Assembly (NCBI GenBank): GCA_038731975.1
Contig: JAVYQJ010000004.1
Span: forward strand, 61,592 to 125,591
Length of the DNA stretch: 64,000 nt
Direction: 5' to 3'
DNA from: Thermofilaceae archaeon
GTDB lineage: Archaea > Thermoproteota > Thermoprotei > Thermofilales > Thermofilaceae
The position numbers were made by a program, and so were the translations under genes. The notes under the pieces were generated by a model. The model worked only from the letters and a program-made list of their open reading frames with translations. It had not been told where the DNA came from and did not search any database. Every line of letters begins with the position of its first letter. Positions within the stretch are counted from its first letter, which is position 1. Of the stretch, positions 48,111 through 56,571 are shown piece after piece.

Positions 48111-50082
48111 AGTGAGCGGGGACCGCGCTAAGCTCTGGTTCAAGGATTTCGATGGAGGAGTCGAGGTGGAGGGGGCGGAGTTCAAGCCCTACTTCCTGGC
48201 CATGATGGATCTGGATTCAAGCCTCGCACAAACACTGCTGGAGGCGGGCTTCGAGCTGGAGCGTGTGAGCAGGAAGCTCTTCCCGAGCGGTGAAGCGGAG
48301 CTCACAAGGGTGGAGCATAGCTCCGTGAGAGCGCTCGCTAAGGCCAGGCTTCTCCTGGAGCAGAGCGGCATCACCCTGTACGACGTGGACGTGAGGAGCG
48401 AGCAGAAGCTTCTAGCCTCCCGGCGGCTCCTAGCGTTGACACCGCAGCTCGAGGATTGTGAGGCCCGGTTTGAGCCCCTACCCCTAACCGTTCTCTCCCT
48501 CAAGGTGCGCGAGAGCACCGCGGGGTTGAAGGTACTGGCGGGGCTCGAAGGGAGGGTTCGGCGATTAAAGGGCGGCGACGCTAGGGTGGCTAAGGGGTTG
48601 GCGGAGCTGGTTGAGAGCTTCGATCCCGACGTTATCTCTTCCAACGTCAGCGTGGGAGAGTTAGCCGGGATCGCGTCCCGCCTCCTGCGCGCGTGGGAAG
48701 GCTTCAAGCTGGGTAGGGGGAGCCTTATGGGCGGCCGGATCCTTGTCAGTGAAGGCGTGCTGGAACAGGTTGGGCTGGAGGGGTTGGAGGAGCGGTGCTG
48801 GTTCTCCGGTCTACCCCCCACGCTGGCCGCCGGTACGAGCTATGGGCTGCTGGTGGAGGCAAGGCAGACCTACCTTCTGCTCAGTAGGGGTTACGCGGTG
48901 CCGAAGAGGGGTAACGGGAACTTCGTCCTTCGCCCCGCTAACTTGCTCCACGCGCGGGATAAGGGCGGGTTGATCAAGAGGCCGATCGTCGGCGTCTACG
49001 AGAACGTGGCTGAGCTGGACTTCGAATCCATGTTCCCGGGCTTGATTGTCAAGCACAATATCAGCTACGAGACTGTCACCCACGAGAGTGTCGCGCCGGA
49101 GCCGAGGGGTCTCCTGGTGGACGTCGTTGAGCCGGTGCTCCGCAGGAGGCTCATGCTCAAGAGGTTGAGGGATCAGCTATCGGGCGGGGATCGGCTGCAC
49201 GCGGAGCTGCGGCAGAGGGAGTTGAAGATGCTGCTCGTCTCCTGCTACGGCTACAGCGGTAACAGCAGGAACCGTTTGGGCAACCCGCTGACCTTTGAGT
49301 GGATCAACAGGTTGGCCAGGGAGACCCTGATCAGAGTCTACGAGCACGTGGAAAGCAGGGGATACCGGGTCGTGTACGGGGACACGGATAGCGTCTTCGT
49401 CCAGAAGTCCGGCGCGAAACCGTCCGAGTACGCGGAGCTGGCTGGGGAGCTGGCGGCGCTGACGGGCCTCCCCGTGAAGCTCGAGCGAATCTACAAGTTC
49501 ATCGCGTTCCCAGCGGCTAGGAGCCTACCGGGCGCGCCTCTAAAGAGGTACTTTGGAGTCACCCTGGAGGGAGAGCTGGTCTTCAAGGGTGTCGAAGCGG
49601 CCAGGCGCGACACGCCTCCTGCAGCCAAGAGGCTGCAGAGGGAGCTGGTGGCCACGCTCTTCCGGGCGGAGAGCCTAGAGGGGGTTTACGCGAATCTCGA
49701 AGCCGCGATCCGGCTGGCCTGTGAGTACGTGGCGAAGGCTAGGAGGGGCGAGCTTGAGCCGGCCGACCTGGTCATCGAGAGGGTGCTGCGCAAGCGGGAG
49801 TATAAGACCACTCCAGCGCACCTGGCCGCAGCCGTGCTAGCCGGGAGGGTGGTAGAGGGGGCTACCGTCCGCTACGTCCCCGTTAACACCCGGCACCCCA
49901 ACCCGCTCCGGCGCGTAAGACCCTGGAGCCCCAGCGAGAAGCGCTACGATGCAGAGTACGCCTCTGAGCTTCTCTCTAGGGCTGCCGAGACGGTGCTATC
50001 CGCGCTCGGAGCTAAGCCGGACTGGAAGCGGCACGCACCCTTATACGTGCAGCTAGACTACTCGGAGATGCACCCCAGTTAG
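48076..50082 (+). CDS. Family B DNA polymerase lacking recognisable exonuclease motifs (PolB2-like)
   Basis: 668 residues from GTG 48076, with GGAGGGGG six nt upstream. Polymerase motif A is ELDFESMFPGLIVKHN (Asp315), motif C is YGDTDSVF (Asp436, Asp438), and the KRYFGVTLEGELVFKGVEAARRD segment near residue 490 supplies the KxY and RRD elements. Motif B reads KMLLVSCYGYSG with Val in place of Asn. The exonuclease domain is short: where ExoI (DIE) should be is LSLKVRES, and the ExoII Asn/Asp region is SSNVSVGELAGI, so proofreading is very likely absent. The size and operon suggest a PolB2-type, perhaps translesion, polymerase and not the replicase. Confidence 0.9.
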   Translation: MAGAARFLLEVEVSGDRAKLWFKDFDGGVEVEGAEFKPYFLAMMDLDSSLAQTLLEAGFELERVSRKLFPSGEAELTRVEHSSVRALAKARLLLEQSGITLYDVDVRSEQKLLASRRLLALTPQLEDCEARFEPLPLTVLSLKVRESTAGLKVLAGLEGRVRRLKGGDARVAKGLAELVESFDPDVISSNVSVGELAGIASRLLRAWEGFKLGRGSLMGGRILVSEGVLEQVGLEGLEERCWFSGLPPTLAAGTSYGLLVEARQTYLLLSRGYAVPKRGNGNFVLRPANLLHARDKGGLIKRPIVGVYENVAELDFESMFPGLIVKHNISYETVTHESVAPEPRGLLVDVVEPVLRRRLMLKRLRDQLSGGDRLHAELRQRELKMLLVSCYGYSGNSRNRLGNPLTFEWINRLARETLIRVYEHVESRGYRVVYGDTDSVFVQKSGAKPSEYAELAGELAALTGLPVKLERIYKFIAFPAARSLPGAPLKRYFGVTLEGELVFKGVEAARRDTPPAAKRLQRELVATLFRAESLEGVYANLEAAIRLACEYVAKARRGELEPADLVIERVLRKREYKTTPAHLAAAVLAGRVVEGATVRYVPVNTRHPNPLRRVRPWSPSEKRYDAEYASELLSRAAETVLSALGAKPDWKRHAPLYVQLDYSEMHPS

Positions 50083-50115
50083 TAGCCCGCCCGCTCAGGG
50101 AAAACTGTGGTGAAG

Positions 50116-50234
50116 TGGCGCCGGGGCCGGGATTCGAACCCGGGCGCCCCCGAAGGGGCAGTGGGTGGCTCACCAGGCTTGCTGCGGTTCAGCGGTCTCG
50201 AGCCCACCGCCTTGGACCACTCGGCCACCCCGGC
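50116..50234 (-). tRNA. tRNA-Ser (CGA) with intron, CCA encoded
   Basis: The acceptor GCCGGGG (50234-50228) pairs with CCCCGGC (50126-50120), followed by G73 and encoded CCA. It has the long variable arm of class II tRNAs (GCCCCTTCGGGGGC). The anticodon stem GTGGG pairs with CCCAC after removal of a 30-nt intron; loop CTCGAG plus A gives anticodon CGA, serine. Confidence 0.92.
50167..50196 (-). other. tRNA-Ser intron (30 nt, position 37/38)
   Basis: Read on the minus strand, exon CTCG pairs with intron TGAG (one G-U pair), flanked by 3-nt bulges AGA and CCA that contain the splice sites: a bulge-helix-bulge. The intron itself can fold through GCTG and CAGC. Confidence 0.82.
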
Positions 50235-50255
50235 GCTCACTGTGAGCTCGTGAGA

Positions 50256-50269
50256 GGCTTTTTTACTTT
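50256..50269 (-). promoter_or_regulatory. TATA box of tRNA-Ser
   Basis: On the minus strand AAGTAAAAAAGCC is centred about 28 nt before the tRNA gene. Confidence 0.45.
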
Positions 50270-50364
50270 TGCGGAGTTAGCGCGAAACTGCCCCGTGATA
50301 CGTACGCCTTACCCGAATGCTACCTTCTATGGCGAGCGCCTCCCTATTCTTACCTAAGTCTCCC

Positions 50365-51582
50365 ATGCATCTCGTGGAGCCGAGTACGCTGGACGAGCTC
50401 TTCGACCGGTTCATGATCGAGTCTAAGATCTTCAAGGATCGCGATAAGCTGCTGCCCGACTACGTGCCCAGCGAGCTCCCCCACAGGTCTAACCAGATCC
50501 TGCAGCTGGCGAAGATCCTTGCCCCAGCTTTAGCTGGCTCAAGACCCTCGAACGTCTTCATCTACGGCCTCACGGGCACGGGTAAGACGGCTGTTGCGAA
50601 GTACGTCTTGAGGAAGCTGGAGGAGAGGGCGCAGGATCGGGTTCTCTTCGCCTACGTAAACTGCCGGCAGAACGATACCAGCTACAGGGTGATGGCTGAG
50701 CTGGCGAGGAACCTGGGCACGAGGATCCCCTTCACCGGGCTTTCCACGAGCGAGGTTTACAAGCGGTTCATGACCGTCCTGGACCGCAGGTCGAGGATCA
50801 TGGTGGTGGTCCTCGACGAGATCGACCACCTCGTCAAGAAGAGCGGCGACGACGTGCTCTACTTCCTAACCCGCATCAACGAGCAGCTCTCCTCCTCCAA
50901 GCTCTCCCTCATAGGCATCACGAACGACTTGAAGTTCACTGAGTTCCTCGACGCACGCGTCAAGAGCAGCTTGGGGGAGGAGGAGCTCGTCTTCCCACCG
51001 TACTCTGCCAAGGAGCTGGAGGACATTCTCAGGCAGCGCGCTGCCGAGGCGTTCTACGAGGGGGTTTTGATGCCAGAAGTCATACCCCTCTGCGCGGCCA
51101 TCGCGGCGAAGCAGAACGGGGACGCGAGGCTAGCTCTGGACCTACTGCTTAAAGCAGCCGACATCGCGGAGCGCGAGGGGGCTAGCAAGGTTACTGCGGA
51201 CCATGTGCGCCAGGCGCAGAGGGAGATCGAGAAGAACGTAACGGTCGACGTGATCAAGTCGATGCCCCTCCACGTCAAGCTGGTGCTGCTCGCCGTCTAC
51301 CTGCTCGAGAAAGAGGGGGCGAGGAACATCACGACGGGCATGATCTACAACAAGTACTTGGAGATCACGAAGCTGCTCGGCATCGACCCTGTCACCCAGA
51401 GGAGGGTGAGCGACATCATCAACGAGCTCGACATGAGCGGGATCGTCAACGCGAGGGTCGTCAGCCTCGGCCGTTACGGCCGCACGAAGGTGATCAGGTT
51501 GAGCACCAGCCTCAAGAACATCGAGGAGGGCCTTCAGGAGGACCTCTTCCTGCTAGGCGCCATGGAAATGGTAACACGTTAA
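50365..51582 (+). CDS. cdc6: Orc1/Cdc6 replication initiator
   Basis: 405 residues from the ATG at 50365. AAA+ motifs: VFIYGLTGTGKTAVAKYVL (Walker A, about residues 67-77), IMVVVLDEIDHLVKK (Walker B), LIGITNDLKFTEFLDARVKSS (sensor 1), and GDARLALDLLLKAADIAE (sensor 2). The C-terminal ~100 residues form the winged-helix origin-binding domain. Archaeal Orc1/Cdc6 genes often lie beside an origin, but I could not see origin recognition boxes in the flanks. Confidence 0.95.
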   Translation: MHLVEPSTLDELFDRFMIESKIFKDRDKLLPDYVPSELPHRSNQILQLAKILAPALAGSRPSNVFIYGLTGTGKTAVAKYVLRKLEERAQDRVLFAYVNCRQNDTSYRVMAELARNLGTRIPFTGLSTSEVYKRFMTVLDRRSRIMVVVLDEIDHLVKKSGDDVLYFLTRINEQLSSSKLSLIGITNDLKFTEFLDARVKSSLGEEELVFPPYSAKELEDILRQRAAEAFYEGVLMPEVIPLCAAIAAKQNGDARLALDLLLKAADIAEREGASKVTADHVRQAQREIEKNVTVDVIKSMPLHVKLVLLAVYLLEKEGARNITTGMIYNKYLEITKLLGIDPVTQRRVSDIINELDMSGIVNARVVSLGRYGRTKVIRLSTSLKNIEEGLQEDLFLLGAMEMVTR

Positions 51583-51662
51583 AGCGTAGGGTACCCACAG
51601 CTACGTATCTCGAAGCCTACTAGCACCGAAGCGGGTGTTCCGCGATCGAGGCAGCGAAGCCC

Positions 51663-52076
51663 CTACTCCCCCTGACTCGCTTTAGCAGTTAGATAGTGTT
51701 GTAGCCTGTTGAGCATGTCCTCGATTCCATCGAATACGATGAACGTGGCCCTCTCTAACACCTCTCCCTCCGGGACTGCAACCTCTGGAAGAATATCTTG
51801 TACAAGCCTCTTTTCAACTACTATGAGGAAGTCGAAACCTCGCACATCTATGCGCTTAGCCAGCGAAGCCAGTAGCTCGAAGACGTCCCTTGGCACATCG
51901 ATTAGGATCCTTATTTCACCCCGCTGTGCGTAAAGGTGGAAATGGTGTTTGTACCCGCTCAAACCGTCAACCGTGTAGTCGGCAACCACTTTAAATCCGT
52001 TGCGAGCTAGAAAATCGCTGATCGCTCTTATGGTCCCGGTTCTCACGGATTCAGGCTCATTGCTGTACGAGCGCAT
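51663..52076 (-). CDS. Hypothetical protein, possibly nuclease-fold
   Basis: 137 residues. The order helix, strand, strand (RNGFKVVADYTVDGLSGYKHHFHLYAQRGEIRILIDV, landmark residues 25-61), helix, strand (GFDFLIVVEKRLVQDIL) recalls restriction-endonuclease-like folds, but a clear D...ExK set is missing. No family recognised. It follows the GPN GTPase gene on the same strand after about 95 nt. Confidence 0.55.
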   Translation of the reverse strand: MRSYSNEPESVRTGTIRAISDFLARNGFKVVADYTVDGLSGYKHHFHLYAQRGEIRILIDVPRDVFELLASLAKRIDVRGFDFLIVVEKRLVQDILPEVAVPEGEVLERATFIVFDGIEDMLNRLQHYLTAKASQGE

Positions 52077-52172
52077 GTACCAGCCGAAGATTAATGCAGT
52101 TTACTAACCTATTAAGGCTTGTCTGGTTGAAGCTATTCTCCCAGCGGCACCTATAGTAAGGAAACATTCACC

Positions 52173-52949
52173 TTAAGTGACGTCACCGCAGGCGCACCAG
52201 ATCTCGTGGAGTAGGTCGTAGAGCTCTCGGAAGCCTTCGCCCGTGGTTGCGGAAACGATCGGGACTCTAGCTGCGAGCCGGAACTCGTTGAGTACTTCGA
52301 CCAGCCTACTGGACAGCTCTGAGACAACGCCGGGCTCGAGCTTCAGTTCAGCGAGGAGCGCTTCGGGATCCCTAGCCCAAGCGATGGCGAGAGACGCTAC
52401 CCCTAAATCACCCTTGCTCAGCACCGCGACGGTAGGGACTTCCAGGCGGAGCTGCGCGACCATGGACATCAGCTTCAGCGTGACAAAGTGGGACGGCTTA
52501 GCGGCGAGGCTCGAGTCGAAGAGCATCACCGCACTGGCTGCTCCCAGCTTCGCCAGCTCCCTTGAGATCGCGGGGCCAGCCTCGTGGAAGAGGAAGAGCT
52601 CCATCTGGCCAGGCGTATCAACGATGACGATCTCAGCCTCCAGGTTGGCGATCTCCCTCATCAAATCGCTTCTCCTCGCGTAAACCTCCTCCATGCTGGC
52701 TATGAGTGCACCGTTGGGGCCCAGCCCCTTCTCCCTCATCAGTTGGCTCACCGTCACCCACTCCCTCACATCGACGTCCGGCTTGTACGGCAGCTGGTCG
52801 GCCCCCGGATCCAGGTTTACATAGGCCACCCGGAAGCCCTGGTTCTCCTCAATCCACCTCCCAAAGGCCGCCGTGAGAGTAGTCTTTCCGCTGCCTGCGG
52901 GGCCGATCACGATGAGGTACAGCGACCTCCCCAGCGACAGCCTGTGCAC
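52173..52949 (-). CDS. GPN-loop GTPase
   Basis: 258 residues. Walker A GPAGSGKTT (about 16-24), AYVNLDPGAD, the family-defining Gly-Pro-Asn in GLGPNGAL near residue 79, VIVDTPGQMELFLFHE (G3) and VLSKGDLG (G4, NKxD variant SKGD). GPN proteins are dimeric GTPases; eukaryotic relatives help assemble RNA polymerase II, the archaeal role is unclear. The gene starts 25 nt after the surface-protein gene and may be its cotranscribed tail. Confidence 0.93.
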   Translation of the reverse strand: MHRLSLGRSLYLIVIGPAGSGKTTLTAAFGRWIEENQGFRVAYVNLDPGADQLPYKPDVDVREWVTVSQLMREKGLGPNGALIASMEEVYARRSDLMREIANLEAEIVIVDTPGQMELFLFHEAGPAISRELAKLGAASAVMLFDSSLAAKPSHFVTLKLMSMVAQLRLEVPTVAVLSKGDLGVASLAIAWARDPEALLAELKLEPGVVSELSSRLVEVLNEFRLAARVPIVSATTGEGFRELYDLLHEIWCACGDVT

Positions 52950-52974
52950 GAGCAGAAGATTTAGGGGTGTAGTT

Positions 52975-55467
52975 TTAACCTCTGCTACCCGATCCGATGG
53001 TGGTTCTGACCAGCCTGGCGATGGTGCTCCGCTTGTAGTAGGCTAGGAGCGCTAAGGCCAGGAGCGCAACGGATGTAACGATCAGGAGGTTGGGCTCAGC
53101 CGGCTTCTCGACCACGATGTAGCTCCTTGAGTACTGGGATAGGCTCCTCTGCTGCTGAGTCCAGCTGACCTTCACGTCGATGGGTAGTTGACCGAGAGGG
53201 GCTGCAGGATCCACGTTCACCTCAAATATCGCCAGCTTCCGCTCACCGGCCCATAGGGTGCCCAGGTACACGCTCGTCGTACCCGTGATGAAGGGTGAGA
53301 ACACCTCAACTCTCACGTCCTCGGCCGTTGAGTTGGAGAGGTTCTCAACCTCGTACACCAGCTTGTAGCCTCTTCCTCCGCGCACCACGTTGAGGCTTGA
53401 GGCGTTCCTGACGGCGAAGGAGGCCTTCTCGAGCACGGTCATGGTGAAGTAGAGCAGCCGCCCGGAAGCCTCGATCGCCAGCCTGTGGTTGCCGATCGGC
53501 GCCCGCTCGTCCACACCGACTAGGAAGGTGAGAGTAACTGTCTGGCCGACCGGAAGGTAGGGTAGGTAGGCTTCAGCAGCCCCGGCGGAAACCGGCTTAA
53601 CCCACTCGTTCCCCACGAACTTGACATCAACGTCCCTCGCCATGTAGTCGCCCGAGTTGACCAGCGTGACAATCAGCTGAACCAGGCTGTCGCCCGGGAA
53701 CACGACGGGGGGCATTGTGACCGCTGCAGCGACGCTCAGCTCCCAATCGCCCCTCACCTCGAAGCCCAGCGTGTACAGGTCTCTGCGTAGCATTCCGTCG
53801 TCCCCGCTGTACGTTACAGCGGCGAGCAGCTGCAGTGCCCCGTAGATCCTCGGCTGGATGAACACCTCGAATGGGAGGAGCGCGGACCCCCCCGGCTCAA
53901 GGGCGTCGAGCCTGAGGGTTGAGGGGCCTATGACGGCGCCGATCTCAAGGTTCTGGGACGTGAGAGCCACGCTCGCGTTGACCGCTCTGGCCGACCCGGT
54001 GTTGACCACCCTCAGTAGCAGCCGGTTGACCCTGTTCGGGTGCAGCGTCCTGTTGAGCACCTCCAAGCTCAGCAGCGGCCCCCTCCTCGTCACGTTCAGG
54101 GAGACTTGGACCAAGTCGTTGTACTCGTACCCGTACTCGTCGTAGTAGCGCAGCCTGAAGGTGGCTGTCACTGAGTCTGCCACGGTCTCCACTCTGACGA
54201 GGAGGGGGACGACGACAGCCCTCCCCGGTTCAACCGATTCGATCCTGAACCTGGTCTGGGAGATCACGTACAACCCACCGCCCGGCACGGCGTCGACCAG
54301 CACGTCGAGCGCCCTCGCGCCCCCTATGTTGACGACTTTAGCAGCTAGGAGCGCGTTAACGCCGTAGGGCAGGCTCGAGTTGAGGAGCTCTGCGGATAGA
54401 ACGGGTTGGGGAGAGCGTGCGACTTCGAAGCCGACGCTGACTGTGCTGACCCTAGCGTCGCCGTACTCGTCGTAGTAGGAGATTGAAACCTGCAGCTGGG
54501 CGACGCCGACGGCGGTTCGATCGGCCCTCAGCGTTAAGCCCACGACCTTGCTTCCCCCCGGGTTAAGGTCGCCCAGGTAGGCGGATGCGCCGGAGAGGAG
54601 GGCGACGCCGGGCGAGAGGCTGGTGATGGAGACCCTCACGTCTCTAGCCGCAGTAGCGCCAACGTTTGAGACTACGAGCGCGACGTTGACTCTCTGGCCC
54701 GACGGCACTCTGCTGGGCGATAAGTAGCAGGAGAGGCTGGGAGACCCCTTACCTCTGACCGCTTGAAAGCCCACGGTGGTCGTCAGAGTTCCCGGTGCTC
54801 TGGAGAAGTCCTCGTAGGAGACCGTCACCGTGAGTGCGACGCTGTCGCCAGCCGCGCTGTCCACCTGCACTGCTAGCGGAACCTGCAGGCGCTCGCCGAC
54901 CCCCACGAGACCCTGCCTGCTCAGCGAGCCTCCGATGACCGTGACGAAGGCGCTAGCCGGAGTTACGCGGATCTCCACGTTCCTCGCCGGTGCGTCACCC
55001 AGCTCGACGCTCAGGAGAACCTGGTTGCTCTCCCCCTTCTTTAGAGTCTGCGGGCTTGCTGACACCCTGAAGCTTGGTCGACCGCCGAAGCCCACCTGGA
55101 AGCCCATGACCTGCGTTGAGCCATCAACGGTTAGGGTTAGCGTGGCCGGATAGTAGGAGGCGTAGGGCCCCTCGGGTAGGGTGAGGTTGAAATCGAGGTT
55201 GATCGTTGAGCCCTGCGGCAGGTAGCCCGTGTAGCTAGCGCTGCTCTCCAGGCTCTGCCCTCCGATGCCCGCTATTCTGAGCGAGGCGTTCAGGTTCACT
55301 GAGCGGCTAGCCCCCGAGTACCTAACGATCACCCTCAGCAAGCTGGTTACGTTGGGAGCGGGACCAACGACCCAGTAGGAGTCCACGAGCTCGAAGCTGG
55401 GCTCCGCGTACGCTACCAACGGGATCGAGGCGAAGAGCAGGGCTAAGAGCAGGATTCGCGCCTGCAT
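52975..55467 (-). CDS. Secreted, membrane-anchored multi-domain surface protein (COG1361-like)
   Basis: 830 residues. A signal peptide (about 1-21, ending AYA) is followed by some six Ig-like beta domains of ~115 residues that repeat the pattern VVNxGxAxAxDVxV...LxPGxSxxVxxxxxV (CARDB/NPCBM-associated type), for example VVSNVGATAARDVRVSI, VVNIGGARALDVLVDA, VVNTGSARAVNASVAL and LVNSGDYMARDVDVKF. A single membrane segment (LLIVTSVALLALALLAYY) and a basic tail end the protein. The gene is 1 nt from the ABC permease gene. COG1361 proteins linked to ABC-2 exporters are frequent in archaea; I infer an extracellular scaffold or substrate-handling role. Confidence 0.82.
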   Translation of the reverse strand: MQARILLLALLFASIPLVAYAEPSFELVDSYWVVGPAPNVTSLLRVIVRYSGASRSVNLNASLRIAGIGGQSLESSASYTGYLPQGSTINLDFNLTLPEGPYASYYPATLTLTVDGSTQVMGFQVGFGGRPSFRVSASPQTLKKGESNQVLLSVELGDAPARNVEIRVTPASAFVTVIGGSLSRQGLVGVGERLQVPLAVQVDSAAGDSVALTVTVSYEDFSRAPGTLTTTVGFQAVRGKGSPSLSCYLSPSRVPSGQRVNVALVVSNVGATAARDVRVSITSLSPGVALLSGASAYLGDLNPGGSKVVGLTLRADRTAVGVAQLQVSISYYDEYGDARVSTVSVGFEVARSPQPVLSAELLNSSLPYGVNALLAAKVVNIGGARALDVLVDAVPGGGLYVISQTRFRIESVEPGRAVVVPLLVRVETVADSVTATFRLRYYDEYGYEYNDLVQVSLNVTRRGPLLSLEVLNRTLHPNRVNRLLLRVVNTGSARAVNASVALTSQNLEIGAVIGPSTLRLDALEPGGSALLPFEVFIQPRIYGALQLLAAVTYSGDDGMLRRDLYTLGFEVRGDWELSVAAAVTMPPVVFPGDSLVQLIVTLVNSGDYMARDVDVKFVGNEWVKPVSAGAAEAYLPYLPVGQTVTLTFLVGVDERAPIGNHRLAIEASGRLLYFTMTVLEKASFAVRNASSLNVVRGGRGYKLVYEVENLSNSTAEDVRVEVFSPFITGTTSVYLGTLWAGERKLAIFEVNVDPAAPLGQLPIDVKVSWTQQQRSLSQYSRSYIVVEKPAEPNLLIVTSVALLALALLAYYKRSTIARLVRTTIGSGSRG

Positions 55468-55468
55468 G

Positions 55469-56569
55469 CTAGTCCACCCTCAGCCTGAGAAGCCTAATGG
55501 CCAGCGCGAGGAAGGCTAGCGTCAGGGCTAGGAGGGCCGCGCAATCCTGAGCCACGTCCGGTAGCCCCCAGCCGCGCAGCTGGACGTTCCTGAAGGCCCT
55601 GAGGAAGTAGTAGAGGGGGAGCACTCTGCTCGCTGTTCGGACGGCAGGGGAGAGCATTTCGACTGGCATGAAGAAGCCGGAGAAGAGCATTGAGGGGATG
55701 AAGAAGAAGATCGCTGCCTGGTAGGCCTGCAGCTGGTTCCTCGAGATCGCCGATATCAGGAGCCCGAGGCTGAGGGAGCAGCTGAGGAGCAGGAGCGACA
55801 CGATGATGAGCGCGGATATGGGGCCCCGCACCTTGACCCCCAGCACGTAGACCGCGAAGCCGAAGGTAGCCACCATGTCGGTTATTGTCACGAGCGCGTA
55901 AGCGATGAACTTCCCGACGACGATCTGCCAGCCTGAGACGGGGGCCATGATCAGCTGCTCGAAGGTCCTCCTCTCCCTCTCCCTGCTGATCGAGACGGCG
56001 ATGAGGCTCATCGGTACGAGGTGCAGGAGGACGCCCATTATGGTCGACGTGAATGTGTCCACCGAGCTGACCCTCGGCCCGTACACAGTCTGCCGCACAA
56101 CCTCGATGTTGAAGGTCCCGTACATCTCGGCTGCGGTCTTCATGAATGATTGAACCATGACGACGGCCGCCTGCCAGACGAGCTCCGATATCGTGGCGTA
56201 AGCGGCATCAAGTATAGTGACTATCCTCGTGCTACGCCCGCTCAGCACGCTAGAGCTAAAGTCCTCCGGGATCACGAGGGCCGCGTAGGCCTCACCCTTA
56301 CGGACCAGCTCTGTACCCGCCTCGATCGTCGGAGCCACGGCGACGATCTTGAAGGAGCCGCTCGAGCGGAGCAGCTCGATGAGCTGCCAGGAGACAGTCC
56401 CCCGATCCAGGTTCACGATCACAATAGGCACCTCCGACCTCTCCTCACCGTAACCCGCGACGAACATCGCCATGACGGCTAAGGGCATGAATAGGACCAT
56501 CATCAGCGAGCGCGGGTCCCGCAGCAGCTGCTTGATGTCCTTCACTACTAGGGCGAGTAGGGCGCCCAT
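55469..56569 (-). CDS. ABC-2-type transporter permease
   Basis: 366 residues. One N-terminal membrane helix (MMVLFMPLAVMAMFVAG) precedes a large extracytoplasmic domain (to about residue 170), then five helices: the ABC-2/YhgE-Pip-like layout of drug or polysaccharide exporters (ERRTFEQLIMAPVSGWQIVVGKFIAY is the cytoplasmic coupling segment). The ATPase gene is 2 nt upstream. Confidence 0.9.
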   Translation of the reverse strand: MGALLALVVKDIKQLLRDPRSLMMVLFMPLAVMAMFVAGYGEERSEVPIVIVNLDRGTVSWQLIELLRSSGSFKIVAVAPTIEAGTELVRKGEAYAALVIPEDFSSSVLSGRSTRIVTILDAAYATISELVWQAAVVMVQSFMKTAAEMYGTFNIEVVRQTVYGPRVSSVDTFTSTIMGVLLHLVPMSLIAVSISRERERRTFEQLIMAPVSGWQIVVGKFIAYALVTITDMVATFGFAVYVLGVKVRGPISALIIVSLLLLSCSLSLGLLISAISRNQLQAYQAAIFFFIPSMLFSGFFMPVEMLSPAVRTASRVLPLYYFLRAFRNVQLRGWGLPDVAQDCAALLALTLAFLALAIRLLRLRVD

Positions 56570-56571
56570 CC

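Noticed and set aside
50235..50364. Replication origin in front of orc1/cdc6
   Set aside because: Position would suit, but no origin recognition box or repeated motif is visible in the 130 nt or in the 80 nt after the gene.
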